DNA of 64,000 bases from Acinetobacter sp. ANC 4558 (GCF_002135375.1 NZ_NEGH01000002.1:372001-436000), one strand, 5' to 3'; shown: positions 7,634 to 17,067, counted from the first letter of the stretch. Translations and numbers: made by a program. Notes: generated from the letters alone by a model not told the origin.

Positions 7634-9526
7634 ATGGCGATTCCTCAGCATACAATAGATCAAATTTTAGATCGCACAGATATTGTCGATTTAATTGGTC
7701 AACGTGTGAAGTTAAAAAAGTCAGGCCGTACTTATTCAGGCTGCTGCCCTTTTCATCAAGAAAAATCTCCTTCTTTTCATGTCTACCGCGATAAACAGTA
7801 TTATCATTGTTTTGGCTGTCAAGCCAATGGAAATGCAATTCGTTTTCTAATGGACATCGATAGTCGAAATTTTGTCGATGTAATGAAAGATTTAGCGAGC
7901 CAAACAGGCATTGAATTACCTAAAGATAATCAAAATACCAAAAAATTAGTTTATAAACGAGAAGCGAAAAAAACTACCCCAACGGTAAGTGATGTATCAA
8001 CACCTTCATCTGAAACGGTTATCCCACCCCAAACTTCTCAACATTTTGATCCTTTTGAGGAGTTTCAAAATCAAGATGATCCATTTTTAAATTTTGAATC
8101 TTCTGCTTTTTTGACTGAAGATGTAGTTCAAGATGGAAATTTATTCGACTTATTGGAAAGTATTGCACAATTTTACGAACAGCAATTACCCAAAAGTCAA
8201 ACGGCTCAAAAGTACTTTAAGCAACGCGGCTTAACAGATCAAACACTACAATTTTGGCGACTAGGTTATGCACCTGATGATTGGCAGCATTTAGAAAAAG
8301 CCTTTCCTCAAGATATTGAAGGATTAAAACTCCTCGGTCTTATTCGTACAAGTGATAGTGGGCGCGATTTTGATTTACTCAGAGATCGAGTCATTTTTCC
8401 CATTCGAGACAATAAAGGAAGAGTGGTTGGTTTTGGTGGTCGTGCCTTAAATGATGACATCAAACCCAAATATATCAACTCTCCAGATTCTGAAATTTTC
8501 CATAAAAACCAATTACTTTACGGTTTATACGAAGGTCGTAAACAAAAAGCTCAAGATTGGCTCATGGTGGAAGGTTATATGGATGTCATTGCTTTACAGC
8601 AATATGGCATATATGGGGCTGTTGCAACATTAGGAACTGCAAGTAACACTGAACATTTAAATATTTTATTTAAACAAAATCATCGAATTACCATTGCATT
8701 TGATGGAGATATGGCTGGTCAAAAAGCAGCGCGGCGCACATTAGAAATCGCACTCCCCCTGCTCAATGATGGTCGGGAACTTAAATTCTTTGTATTACCG
8801 AATCATCATGACCCTGACTCGTTAATTCGCAGAGAAGGTGTTGAAAATTTTCAAAAACTGCTCAAAGATGCACCATTACTTTCTGATTTTATTTTTGCGT
8901 ATATTAGTCAAAATCATAATATTGCAACGCCTGAAGGTAAAAGTCAGGTCATGGCTGAATTACGCCAACTGACAGAGTTATTACCCAAAGTCGGCTCTTA
9001 TCGATATCTATTACAGCAGTTCTTTAAAGAAAAACTTGGCTTCAATCGTAAGTGGCAGCCTCATGCCAATAATGATGCGTCATTAAGCTTTAGTACTAAA
9101 ATTGATGCTGAAGAGTATGCCATTGCCATTTTGATTCACCATCCTTATTTGTATATACACTTTGAGCCACTACGCGCTCTAATTCCACAAGATCTGCTAC
9201 TTTTTAAAATTTTAAATACATTTAATCATATTTTTGAAAATTTACCCGATGATCCTGAACAAGCAAAATACTATGTACTTGGCGCTTGTGCATCATATCA
9301 CTACGATCTACATCGGATTTTATTACAATCGAATGTGAGTGATTACACGACATCCCCAGAAAAAGTTGAAAAATTAGCTCAAGACTTTTCAATTAAACTT
9401 CAATATGATTTTTTAACCCTAAAAATGCGTTCTAAAAAGTTTACTAGCATTGCTGAAATGACGAACTTAAAACATCAACTCTATGAAATGGATAAAAAAC
9501 GTTCTTTAACATTAATTGAAGAGTAA
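7634..9526 (+). CDS. dnaG: DNA primase
   Basis: Synthesises RNA primers at the replication fork. The 630 residues begin with a CHC2 zinc-binding domain (C38, H41, C59, C62). The catalytic core with its TOPRIM motifs follows: VEGYMDV near residue 312 and FDGDMAGQKA near residue 355. The C-terminal about 150 residues would be the DnaB-binding domain. Compared with E. coli DnaG (581 residues) there is an extra low-complexity, Asp/Phe/Pro-rich linker at about residues 98-165 between the zinc domain and the core. No rpsU or rpoD neighbour is seen, so the classic macromolecular-synthesis operon is not preserved here. Confidence 0.96.
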   Translation: MAIPQHTIDQILDRTDIVDLIGQRVKLKKSGRTYSGCCPFHQEKSPSFHVYRDKQYYHCFGCQANGNAIRFLMDIDSRNFVDVMKDLASQTGIELPKDNQNTKKLVYKREAKKTTPTVSDVSTPSSETVIPPQTSQHFDPFEEFQNQDDPFLNFESSAFLTEDVVQDGNLFDLLESIAQFYEQQLPKSQTAQKYFKQRGLTDQTLQFWRLGYAPDDWQHLEKAFPQDIEGLKLLGLIRTSDSGRDFDLLRDRVIFPIRDNKGRVVGFGGRALNDDIKPKYINSPDSEIFHKNQLLYGLYEGRKQKAQDWLMVEGYMDVIALQQYGIYGAVATLGTASNTEHLNILFKQNHRITIAFDGDMAGQKAARRTLEIALPLLNDGRELKFFVLPNHHDPDSLIRREGVENFQKLLKDAPLLSDFIFAYISQNHNIATPEGKSQVMAELRQLTELLPKVGSYRYLLQQFFKEKLGFNRKWQPHANNDASLSFSTKIDAEEYAIAILIHHPYLYIHFEPLRALIPQDLLLFKILNTFNHIFENLPDDPEQAKYYVLGACASYHYDLHRILLQSNVSDYTTSPEKVEKLAQDFSIKLQYDFLTLKMRSKKFTSIAEMTNLKHQLYEMDKKRSLTLIEE

Positions 9527-9577
9527 CTATATTTTTATTTTAATATTTTCCGTAATGAACAGTTAAATAAAATTCAT

Positions 9578-10861
9578 TTAAGGTTTTAATTTACGCGTAT
9601 GTTGAGCAACATCTTCTAATTCAATTTGTATCATTTCTAAATAAGTTGGATCTTCCACTTTTGCAGCCTGTCTTAATAAAATAGAGGTTGGATGAAGAAG
9701 CTTTTGAGTAAGACGATGTGCAAACGTTTTTAAAATATCCTCTGCATTTTCACCACTTTCAAGTTGACTTAATGCCAATTGTAATTCATCTTGCGCCAAG
9801 CTTTCCCCATGTGCTCGATAAGCTTGTATGGTATGCCCTGCACCTTTTACTCGTTGCTGAGTCATTAACTCGGTTGCTAATTGGTTCACCATGATTTCAG
9901 CTTCAACAGCGGCTTGTCGTCGCTGAGATAAATTCTCTTCAATCACAGATTGTAAGTCATCAACACCGTAAAGATAAACACCGTCTAAGGACTCTACTTT
10001 AGGATCAATATCACGAGGTACAGCCAAATCAACCAATAACATTTGTTGATAGCGTCGTTTTTTTAATGCGGCTTTAACATCATTAAAATGAATGACCTGA
10101 TACAAACTTCCCGTACAACTTGAAATCACATCAGCACGATATAAGTTTGCAGCCAATTGATCAAAATCAATAATTTCCACATCAACACGATGAGCAATTT
10201 CTTGTGCTAAGTTTTCAGCACGCGCCCGAGTTCTATTACAAATTAAAACTTTTCCCACACCCATTTCGGCTAAGTGTTTAGCCACCAAGCTATTCATTTC
10301 ACCTGCAGCAACAATTAAAATCGTTAATGTTTCAGGTTTGCTAAACACCTGTAGTGCGAGCTGTGCAACCGCATACCCCATTGAAACTGCATGACTTCCT
10401 ACTGCTGTTTCCGAACGCACACGTTTTGCAGCATAAAAAGCATATTCAAATATTTTGTTTAATTCAGACGAAACAGTATGTGCGTCTTTGGCTAAAAATA
10501 ATGCTGTTTTCACCTGCCCCAAAATTTGAGGTTCGCCCAACATTAATGAATCTAAGCCACTTGCAACACGCATTAAGTGTGTTATCGCTTGTGCATTTTC
10601 ATAACGATAAACATGATTCGATAACTGTTTTACATCAAGACCATTTACATGAGCAAGCCAATGCAGCACGATATCTACATTTTCAGACATCGCATAAACT
10701 TCAGTACGGTTACACGTAGATACAACCACCAGATCATTTAAACCCTGATGATGGCTTTGTTGTTGAAGCAACTCACTTAACTTTTCAGCGTTAAATGCAA
10801 TTTGCTCTCGCAACTCTACTGAGGCTGTTTGATGGTTGACACCCAATGCAAAGAAAGACAT
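9578..10861 (-). CDS. hemA: Glutamyl-tRNA reductase
   Basis: Reduces glutamyl-tRNA(Glu) to glutamate-1-semialdehyde, the first committed step of the C5 tetrapyrrole pathway. The 427 residues contain the catalytic Cys50 in [10 protein letters not shown], the [14 protein letters not shown] segment near residue 105, an NADPH-binding Rossmann fold ([15 protein letters not shown], about 188-202) and a C-terminal dimerisation helix region. It is divergent from the TPR-lolB-ispE genes; the hemA-lolB-ispE-prs order is conserved in gammaproteobacteria. Confidence 0.97.
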   Translation of the reverse strand: MSFFALGVNHQTASVELREQIAFNAEKLSELLQQQSHHQGLNDLVVVSTCNRTEVYAMSENVDIVLHWLAHVNGLDVKQLSNHVYRYENAQAITHLMRVASGLDSLMLGEPQILGQVKTALFLAKDAHTVSSELNKIFEYAFYAAKRVRSETAVGSHAVSMGYAVAQLALQVFSKPETLTILIVAAGEMNSLVAKHLAEMGVGKVLICNRTRARAENLAQEIAHRVDVEIIDFDQLAANLYRADVISSCTGSLYQVIHFNDVKAALKKRRYQQMLLVDLAVPRDIDPKVESLDGVYLYGVDDLQSVIEENLSQRRQAAVEAEIMVNQLATELMTQQRVKGAGHTIQAYRAHGESLAQDELQLALSQLESGENAEDILKTFAHRLTQKLLHPTSILLRQAAKVEDPTYLEMIQIELEDVAQHTRKLKP

Positions 10862-10886
10862 ATCAGATCATCATTTAGTTAAATTT

Positions 10887-12662
10887 ATGTTATTGTGCAT
10901 TATCGGTGTCATAAAAAGCATTACTTGGATAAAGAAAAAATTGCGTCAAACGATTAGCCGACTAACAATTAGTTCGACAATTAGACTCTATTCTACCACA
11001 TTCTTACTTGTTGGTAGCATCTCATCTAGCGCTCATATTCTAGCAGCTGGATTAAACACTTATACACAAAATAATGTGAATAATAAAGCGATAGAACTCA
11101 GTATGATTGCTGAATTTGCTCTTGCATACAGAGAACCAGAATTAGCACTTAAAAATTACACCACGCTTGCGACCCAAAGCAACTCCACAATGGTTAAACA
11201 ACGTGCATTAAACATTGCTATTGAGCTTGAAAATATACAATCTGCGTTAAATATTGTCACCAATTGGGTTCAACAAGAACCTAAAGATGTTCCTGCTTTA
11301 TTTTATTTATCACATATTGCCTTAAAAGCACATGAATACGAGCTTGCTGCTGAAACATTAGATAAAATCTTAAATTTTGACCCTAATGCAGATTTAGAAA
11401 AAATATTAGCAGGTATTTCCCCAGAAACAGCAGAAGATCGAAGCTATTTAATCAATGCTCTACGTACCAGCAAAGAACAAAATAATCCTTCTATCTTAGT
11501 GCTTGTTGCAGGTTTAGAGGCACAAAACAATCAATTAAAACAAGCACTTTCAACCATTAGCTCCGCTCTAAAAATCAGACCAAGAGCAACCAGTTACATC
11601 TTAATGAAGGCTAATTTACTGAATGCGTTAGGTGATACCAAGGAAACACTTAAATGGTACGAAAAAGCCAGTAAAAAAAATAAAGACAATGTTGAAATAC
11701 GTTTGTCTGAAGCTAAGTTTTTAATTAAACAAAATCAATCTGAAGCAGCACTTCAAAGATTAGAAAAAATAATAGACAAATGGCCAAAAAATGAAGAAGC
11801 ATTGTTTATTGCAGGCTTGACCAGTATTGACTTAAAGCAATATGAAAAAGCAGAAAAATATTTAGTTGAACTCAGAAGCTCAGCTCAATATCAGAATGAA
11901 GCTTATTATTATTTGGCTGTCAATGCAGAACGAAAAGAACACTATGAAACAGCAAAAGCTTATTATCGTTTGGTCGATGGCAGCCTCTATGCCGTATCAC
12001 GTAAAAATATGATTGCTATTTTTAATAAACAAAATCAACTTCATGATGCTTTACGCTTTTTAACTCAAGAGCGTGTGAATTACCCGCAATATGCAAGTTT
12101 TCTATACCAAATACAAGCCAATATACTGATTCAAATGAATAATAAACGTGCAGCAATTCGTTTACTTGATGAGGCGATTCAAAATTTACCAGATGACCCT
12201 GAGTTAATTTATACCGAAGTCCTCTTGCTTGATGCGCATATTGATAAAGATAAGCTCAATGATCGTCTTACGACTTTACTTGAAATTGAGCCCAATAATC
12301 CAGCTTATCTCAATGCCTATGCTTATACTTTGGCTTTACAAAACCGAAATCTAAAAGATGCAAGGAAAGCTGTAGAATTAGCGTTAGAACTGGCACCTGA
12401 CCAAGCCTCAATTTTAGATACACTTGGCTTTATTACCTATTTACAAAATGATTTTGAAGCATCCACGCAGGCTTTAGAAAAGGCATATGCGCAAAGCAAT
12501 AGTGTTAAAATTGGGGTTCGTTACGCACGTTCCTTATACATGTTAGGCGATATTGAAAAATTCAATCAAGTATTGCTACAACTTAAAACTAGTTTCCCAA
12601 ATGACCCTCAACTCGATTCTTTAAACTCACTCTTACTGAATAAACAATTGAAAAAGAGTTAA
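10887..12662 (+). CDS. TPR-repeat protein, exported
   Basis: A long tetratricopeptide-repeat protein, about 591 residues from this start, with at least eight helical repeat units (for example LALKNYTTLATQ, NEEALFIAGLTSIDLKQYEKAEK and DARKAVELALELAPDQASI). An N-terminal hydrophobic stretch ending near SSSAHILAAG looks like a signal peptide, so it probably acts in the periplasm or on the outer membrane. The start is uncertain: the reading frame opens at 10836 inside hemA; I use the ATG at 10887, but a TTG at 10941 behind AAAGAAAAAA would give a better-placed signal peptide. It ends 7 bases before lolB. Partner and function are not evident. Confidence 0.8.
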   Translation: MLLCIIGVIKSITWIKKKLRQTISRLTISSTIRLYSTTFLLVGSISSSAHILAAGLNTYTQNNVNNKAIELSMIAEFALAYREPELALKNYTTLATQSNSTMVKQRALNIAIELENIQSALNIVTNWVQQEPKDVPALFYLSHIALKAHEYELAAETLDKILNFDPNADLEKILAGISPETAEDRSYLINALRTSKEQNNPSILVLVAGLEAQNNQLKQALSTISSALKIRPRATSYILMKANLLNALGDTKETLKWYEKASKKNKDNVEIRLSEAKFLIKQNQSEAALQRLEKIIDKWPKNEEALFIAGLTSIDLKQYEKAEKYLVELRSSAQYQNEAYYYLAVNAERKEHYETAKAYYRLVDGSLYAVSRKNMIAIFNKQNQLHDALRFLTQERVNYPQYASFLYQIQANILIQMNNKRAAIRLLDEAIQNLPDDPELIYTEVLLLDAHIDKDKLNDRLTTLLEIEPNNPAYLNAYAYTLALQNRNLKDARKAVELALELAPDQASILDTLGFITYLQNDFEASTQALEKAYAQSNSVKIGVRYARSLYMLGDIEKFNQVLLQLKTSFPNDPQLDSLNSLLLNKQLKKS

Positions 12663-12669
12663 ATAACTT

Positions 12670-13272
12670 ATGCATTTCTACCCTAAACAAAGTCTCATCG
12701 TACTCTGTTCTAGCATGATGATTTTAACAGGTTGTCAGTCTTTACCTATATCGCAAAAATTGCCTCCCCTAGTAGAACAAAATATAAAAAATACAACAAC
12801 TTCAAGTACAAACCAGTTTAATCTACAAGGTAAAATTGGCATAAAAACACCACAGCAATCTGGCAGTGCTTTTTTTACCTGGGTACAACAGCAAGATCAA
12901 TTTGATATTGAATTAAGCGGAATTTTAGGCATCGGTAAAACACAAATTACGGGTGAACTTGGTAAGGTAGAATTAAATAGCTCCCGTACAGGTTTAATCA
13001 GTGCAGAAACGCCTGAAGAGCTTCTTGAAATTGCCACAGGCTGGCAAGCACCAATTACTTACATTATTGACTGGGTTCAAGCAAGACCAGCAACGTCTCA
13101 AGCTGAGATATCAACAGATAGCTCAATGCGCCCCACGCAATTTATTGAAGAGGGCTGGGTGGTCGATCTAAGTTATAAAGATCAAACAAATCTCCCGAAT
13201 CGTCTTGTGTTAAAACAAACACTTGAATCAGGAAAAGAAAATCGTATTACTATGGTCATTCAAAATCGTTAA
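12670..13272 (+). CDS. lolB: Outer membrane lipoprotein receptor LolB
   Basis: Accepts lipoproteins from periplasmic LolA and inserts them into the inner leaflet of the outer membrane. It is itself a lipoprotein: the signal sequence ends in MILTGC, lipidated at Cys22. The mature part shows the family segment FNLQGKIGIKTPQQSGSAFFTW and the following beta strands. Length (200 residues) is normal. It lies between the TPR gene and ispE, the usual place for lolB, and is likely cotranscribed with both. Confidence 0.92.
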   Translation: MHFYPKQSLIVLCSSMMILTGCQSLPISQKLPPLVEQNIKNTTTSSTNQFNLQGKIGIKTPQQSGSAFFTWVQQQDQFDIELSGILGIGKTQITGELGKVELNSSRTGLISAETPEELLEIATGWQAPITYIIDWVQARPATSQAEISTDSSMRPTQFIEEGWVVDLSYKDQTNLPNRLVLKQTLESGKENRITMVIQNR

Positions 13273-13293
13273 TTCATCAAATGGTTCAAATCT

Positions 13294-14121
13294 ATGATTC
13301 GTGTTCCTTCGCCAGCTAAACTCAACTTGTTTTTGCATATTACAGGCCGTCGTGAAGATGGATATCATGAATTACAAAGTATTTTTCAGCTTATCGATTT
13401 ATATGATTGGATGCAATTTGAACAAACAGATTCAAATGAAATTCAAATTAACGGCTTAAACCAAATCGATTTACAACACAATCTTATTTTTCGTGCAGCC
13501 GAACTCATTAAACCATTTGCAAAAAGTCCAACAGGAATAACGATCAATATTGAAAAAAATATTCCAATGGGAGCAGGTTTAGGTGGAGGTTCATCGAATG
13601 CAGCGACCACACTGATTGTGCTCAATCAATTATGGCAATGTCACTTAAATAGTCGCCAACTTGCACATTTAGGGATCAAGCTTGGTGCCGATGTTCCCAT
13701 TTTCATTTATGGAAAAAATGCTTGGGCTGAGGGTATTGGTGAACGTCTAACATTCATAGACTTAGATCAAAAACAATTCATTGTGCTAAAACCTGATTGT
13801 TTTATCAGCACTCAACGCCTTTTTTCACAAAAAACATTGACAAGAGACACGAAGCCTACTAAATTTTGCGCCTATCAGTTAACGCCATCTAATTTTAGAA
13901 ATAACTTTGAGCCTTTAGCAAGAAGTCTTTATTCTGAAGTTGATGAAGCGATGCAATATTTAGATCAGTTCGGTAATGCAAAGCTTACAGGTACAGGTGC
14001 TTGTGTTTTTATTGATGTAAATGAAAAAATGAATATTTGTGATATTCTACGAAATGCACCATGTAAAGCTTATATGGTTAACAGTTTGAAAGAATCACCA
14101 TTACTTCATTTTAAAATTTAA
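13294..14121 (+). CDS. ispE: 4-diphosphocytidyl-2-C-methyl-D-erythritol kinase
   Basis: A GHMP kinase of the non-mevalonate isoprenoid pathway; it phosphorylates the 2-hydroxyl of CDP-methylerythritol with ATP. The 275 residues show Lys9 in PSPAKLNLFL, the GHMP ATP-binding loop PMGAGLGGGSSNAA (91-104), GADVPIF near residue 131 and the C-terminal TGTGACVF motif. It starts 21 bases after lolB and stops one base before the first tRNA-Gln, so the tRNAs may be processed from the same transcript. Confidence 0.96.
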   Translation: MIRVPSPAKLNLFLHITGRREDGYHELQSIFQLIDLYDWMQFEQTDSNEIQINGLNQIDLQHNLIFRAAELIKPFAKSPTGITINIEKNIPMGAGLGGGSSNAATTLIVLNQLWQCHLNSRQLAHLGIKLGADVPIFIYGKNAWAEGIGERLTFIDLDQKQFIVLKPDCFISTQRLFSQKTLTRDTKPTKFCAYQLTPSNFRNNFEPLARSLYSEVDEAMQYLDQFGNAKLTGTGACVFIDVNEKMNICDILRNAPCKAYMVNSLKESPLLHFKI

Positions 14122-14122
14122 T

Positions 14123-14197
14123 AGGGGTATCGCCAAGTGGTAAGGCACCGGGTTTTGATCTCGGCATCCGTTGGTTCGAATCCAGCTACCCCTGCCA
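14123..14197 (+). tRNA. tRNA-Gln (TTG), copy 1
   Basis: A 75-nt cloverleaf with acceptor stem AGGGGTA/TACCCCT, discriminator G, encoded CCA and anticodon TTG at 14155-14157. It begins one base after the ispE stop codon. Confidence 0.95.
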
Positions 14198-14221
14198 TTT
14201 TCACCTGTAGATGTATGTATT

Positions 14222-14296
14222 AGGGGTATCGCCAAGTGGTAAGGCACCGGGTTTTGATCTCGGCATCCGTTGGTTCGAATCCAGCTACCCCTGCCA
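14222..14296 (+). tRNA. tRNA-Gln (TTG), copy 2
   Basis: Identical in sequence to copy 1, including acceptor stem AGGGGTA/TACCCCT and encoded CCA, and separated from it by 24 bases. Confidence 0.95.
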
Positions 14297-14312
14297 TCTT
14301 ACATCATCCAAT

Positions 14313-14387
14313 AGGGGCGTCGCCAAGTGGTAAGGCACCGGGTTTTGATCTCGGCATCCGTTGGTTCGAATCCAGCCGCCCCTGCCA
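14313..14387 (+). tRNA. tRNA-Gln (TTG), copy 3
   Basis: Same body as copies 1 and 2, but the acceptor stem is AGGGGCG/CGCCCCT: two base pairs changed on both strands, keeping pairing. CCA is encoded. Confidence 0.95.
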
Positions 14388-14439
14388 TTTACTAAGTACA
14401 AGACAGAGCATTTGTTTACTAACTTCATGTTAATTCAAC

Positions 14440-14468
14440 TTGACAGAAAGGCGTAAAAATATTAAAGT
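14440..14468 (+). promoter_or_regulatory. Promoter for tRNA-Gln copy 4 and prs
   Basis: TTGACA (14440-14445), a 17-base spacer and TAAAGT (14463-14468) form a good sigma70 promoter. Predicted initiation is a few bases before the tRNA at 14480, and the only gap to prs is 37 bases, so prs is probably expressed from here as well. Confidence 0.7.
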
Positions 14469-14479
14469 TCTGCCGCATT

Positions 14480-14554
14480 AGGGGCGTCGCCAAGTGGTAA
14501 GGCACCGGGTTTTGATCTCGGCATCCGTTGGTTCGAATCCAGCCGCCCCTGCCA
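14480..14554 (+). tRNA. tRNA-Gln (TTG), copy 4
   Basis: Identical to copy 3 (acceptor AGGGGCG/CGCCCCT, encoded CCA). It is set apart from copies 1-3 by 92 bases holding its own promoter and lies immediately upstream of prs. Confidence 0.95.
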
Positions 14555-14591
14555 TTTATTTCCATACATTATCAACCGCCAAGGGTGCTTC

Positions 14592-15545
14592 ATGCCCAAT
14601 CTTGTCGTTTTTAGTGGAACCGCGCATCCACAATTCGCCCAAAAAGTCGTAAGCCACTTGCATATCCCTCTGGGAGCTGCTGCTGTAGGTAAATTTTCTG
14701 ATGGTGAAATCACTGCAGAAATTACTGAAAATGTGCGTGGTAAAGACGTGTTTCTCGTACAACCTACTTGTGCCCCAACGAATGATAACCTAATGGAAAT
14801 CTTAGTGATGGCTGACGCATTGCGTCGCGCAAGTGCAGGTCGTATTACTGCCGTGATTCCTTACTTTGGTTACGCTCGTCAAGACCGTCGCCCTCGTTCA
14901 ACTCGTGTACCAATCACAGCAAAAGTTGTTGCAGATATGCTCACAACTGTTGGGATTGATCGTGTTGTAATGATCGACTTACATGCTGACCAAATTCAAG
15001 GTTTCTTCGATATCCCTGTAGACAACATTTATGGTACGCCAGTATTACTTGCTGATTTGCGTCAACAGTCTTATGACAACTTAATGGTTGTTTCTCCAGA
15101 CGTTGGTGGTGTTGTCCGTGCTCGTGCTGTTGCAAAACAAATGGGTGATATCGATCTTGCGATTATTGATAAGCGTCGTCAAAAAGCAAATGAATCACAA
15201 GTGATGCATTTGATTGGTGATGTTAAAGATCGCGACTGTGTCATTGTCGATGACATGGTTGATACCGCAGGTACCTTATGCAAAGCAGCTGATGCATTGA
15301 AAACTTTCGGTGCTCGTAAAGTAGTTGCTTATGCAACTCACCCTGTTCTTTCAGGTAAAGCACTTGAAAATCTTCAAAATTCAGTCATTGATGAATTAGT
15401 CGTAACAGATACAATTCCATTGTCTGATGAAGCATTAAAACTGGGTAAAATTCGTCAAGTTTCAGTTGCAAGCATGGTTGCTGAAACAATTCGTCGAATT
15501 AACAATGAAGAATCTATTAGCGCGATGTTTGATTCTTATCTATAA
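14592..15545 (+). CDS. prs: Ribose-phosphate pyrophosphokinase
   Basis: Makes PRPP from ribose 5-phosphate and ATP, feeding purine, pyrimidine, histidine, tryptophan and NAD synthesis. The 317 residues are the normal length. Motifs seen are [10 protein letters not shown] near residue 35, [16 protein letters not shown] near 97-112, the divalent-cation site [11 protein letters not shown] near 131-141, and the PRPP loop [13 protein letters not shown] near 217-229. AAGGG precedes the ATG. A terminator follows before rplY. Confidence 0.97.
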   Translation: MPNLVVFSGTAHPQFAQKVVSHLHIPLGAAAVGKFSDGEITAEITENVRGKDVFLVQPTCAPTNDNLMEILVMADALRRASAGRITAVIPYFGYARQDRRPRSTRVPITAKVVADMLTTVGIDRVVMIDLHADQIQGFFDIPVDNIYGTPVLLADLRQQSYDNLMVVSPDVGGVVRARAVAKQMGDIDLAIIDKRRQKANESQVMHLIGDVKDRDCVIVDDMVDTAGTLCKAADALKTFGARKVVAYATHPVLSGKALENLQNSVIDELVVTDTIPLSDEALKLGKIRQVSVASMVAETIRRINNEESISAMFDSYL

Positions 15546-15564
15546 TTGATCGCTAAATTTCAAG

Positions 15565-15588
15565 ACCCTGCCCCTAGGCGGGGTTTTC
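15565..15588 (+). terminator. Terminator after prs
   Basis: CCCTGCC pairs with GGCGGGG (one G-T pair) around a CCTA loop, followed by TTTTCT. Confidence 0.7.
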
Positions 15589-15642
15589 TATCACTGAACT
15601 GGTCGCAAGTTCAGTCTATCTAACTTAAATAGGATGTCTATC

Positions 15643-15939
15643 ATGGCAAACTTCGTATTAAATGCAGTAGCTCGTGAAGAAGCAATTCAAGGGAAAGGTT
15701 CGAGCCGCCGCCTTCGTCTTCAAGCTAAAGTTCCAGCAATCATCTATGGCGGTGAAGCTGCTCCTGTTGCTGTAACACTTGAACTTCGTGAGCTTGTTAA
15801 AGCTTTAGAAAACAATGCTTTCTTTGAAGAAGTAATTGAAGTTAAAATTGGTGATAAAGTAGAAAGCGTTAAAATCCAAGCTTTACAACGTCACCCAGCA
15901 AAAAATACACCAATGCACGCTGACTTTAAACGCGCTTAA
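15643..15939 (+). CDS. rplY: 50S ribosomal protein L25
   Basis: The 5S-rRNA-binding ribosomal protein L25, here the short single-domain form (98 residues) without the CTC C-terminal extension. Recognisable segments are GKGSSRRLRLQAKVPAIIYGG near residues 17-37 and VKIQALQRHPAKNTPMHADF near the end. I chose the ATG at 15643 because AGGA sits 8 bases upstream; an in-frame ATG at 15634 overlaps that ribosome-binding site. The prs-rplY-pth order is conserved in the class. Confidence 0.95.
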   Translation: MANFVLNAVAREEAIQGKGSSRRLRLQAKVPAIIYGGEAAPVAVTLELRELVKALENNAFFEEVIEVKIGDKVESVKIQALQRHPAKNTPMHADFKRA

Positions 15940-15959
15940 GTGTTAAATGGTGTAAATTA

Positions 15960-16541
15960 GTGTCAAAAATTTCACTGATTATTGGTTTGGGCAACCCTGG
16001 TAAAGAGTATGCTCAAACCCGCCATAATGCAGGTTTTTGGTTCGTTGAACGCCTTGCAGAACAATATGGCATTTCTCTCAAAACTGATCCTAAATTCAAT
16101 GGAATTAGTGGTCGTGGCAACATAGAAGGGCAAGATATTCGCCTTCTCTTACCAACAACATTTATGAATCTTTCTGGTAAGAGTGTTGTACCTTTCGCCA
16201 AATTTTATAATATTCCTCCTGAAGCAATGCTGATTGCGCATGATGAACTAGATATGAACCCTGGTATTATTCGCCTTAAAACAGGCGGTGGTCATGGTGG
16301 TCATAATGGTTTACGTGACATTGTTCCTCATACTGGTCCTAATTTTCATCGTTTACGCATTGGAATTGGTCACCCTGGTTCAAAAGAACGCGTATCAGGC
16401 CATGTATTGAGTAAAGCTTCAAATCAAGAACAGAACCTAATGGATGATGCACTTCATCACGCATTAACTCAGGTCAAACTTTTGGTTGAAGGCAATACGC
16501 AACAGGCAATGAATCAGATCAATGCATATAAGCCCAACTAA
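15960..16541 (+). CDS. pth: Peptidyl-tRNA hydrolase
   Basis: Releases peptides from peptidyl-tRNAs that have dropped off ribosomes, recycling tRNA. The 193 residues start at a GTG and contain GLGNPGKEYAQTRHNAGFW (9-27, catalytic His22), MNLSGKSV near residue 68, AHDELDM near residue 95 and GGGHGGHNGLRD near residue 109. It begins 20 bases after rplY. Confidence 0.96.
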   Translation: MSKISLIIGLGNPGKEYAQTRHNAGFWFVERLAEQYGISLKTDPKFNGISGRGNIEGQDIRLLLPTTFMNLSGKSVVPFAKFYNIPPEAMLIAHDELDMNPGIIRLKTGGGHGGHNGLRDIVPHTGPNFHRLRIGIGHPGSKERVSGHVLSKASNQEQNLMDDALHHALTQVKLLVEGNTQQAMNQINAYKPN

Positions 16542-16678
16542 AAACCTACTGGTTAAGTGATTCTGCTTGCAATCTTGTATATTACAGATCAAAATGCAAC
16601 GCTTTTTGAAATATGTTCAAAGATGCAATTGATTTAACACAAGATAAAAATCTTAAGTCAACTAAAGGGACGCAATTC

Positions 16679-17059
16679 ATGCTATCTCGTTTACTCAAAG
16701 CAAAAATTCATCGTTGTGTTGTTACACAAGCAGAACTTCATTATGAAGGCTCATGTGCAATTGATGGTGTATTACTAGATTTAGCTGGTATCCGTGAATA
16801 CGAAGAAATTCACATGTGGAATGTGACGAATGGTAAACGTTTCACAACGTATGCAATACGCGGTGAAGAAAATTCGGGCATTATTTCTGTCAATGGCGGA
16901 GCTGCTCTTCAAGCAGATGTTGGTGATTTGATGATTATTGCAACGTTTGGTGATTTTACCGAAGCAGAAGCAGATGCGCACCAACCACGTTTAGTTTATG
17001 CAAATCCAGATAATACAGTAAATCACACGGCAAATTGTATTCCTGTACAAGTTGCTTAA
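16679..17059 (+). CDS. panD: Aspartate 1-decarboxylase precursor
   Basis: Decarboxylates L-aspartate to beta-alanine for pantothenate and CoA synthesis. It is a pyruvoyl enzyme that cleaves itself at Gly24-Ser25, seen in HYEGSCAID. The ATG at 16679 (behind AAAGGGA) gives the normal 126-residue protein; the frame is open upstream to 16613 but those residues are not family-like. It stands apart from panB/panC and after pth. A terminator follows at once. Confidence 0.95.
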   Translation: MLSRLLKAKIHRCVVTQAELHYEGSCAIDGVLLDLAGIREYEEIHMWNVTNGKRFTTYAIRGEENSGIISVNGGAALQADVGDLMIIATFGDFTEAEADAHQPRLVYANPDNTVNHTANCIPVQVA

Positions 17060-17067
17060 GCATTAAA

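Noticed and set aside
10354-10719. 121-codon plus-strand frame opposite hemA
   Set aside because: Antisense to a strongly conserved gene; no start signals.
14236-14433. 65-codon open frame across the tRNA-Gln array
   Set aside because: It reads through two tRNA genes; the frame exists because the tRNA sequences repeat and contain no stop in it. No ribosome-binding site.
14123-14554. Regularly spaced identical repeats resembling a CRISPR array
   Set aside because: The repeats are complete tRNA-Gln cloverleafs with anticodon and CCA, with unequal gaps; there are no cas genes.
14462-14762. Minus-strand open frames over tRNA-Gln copy 4 and the prs start
   Set aside because: They are antisense to a tRNA and to the well-supported prs coding region.
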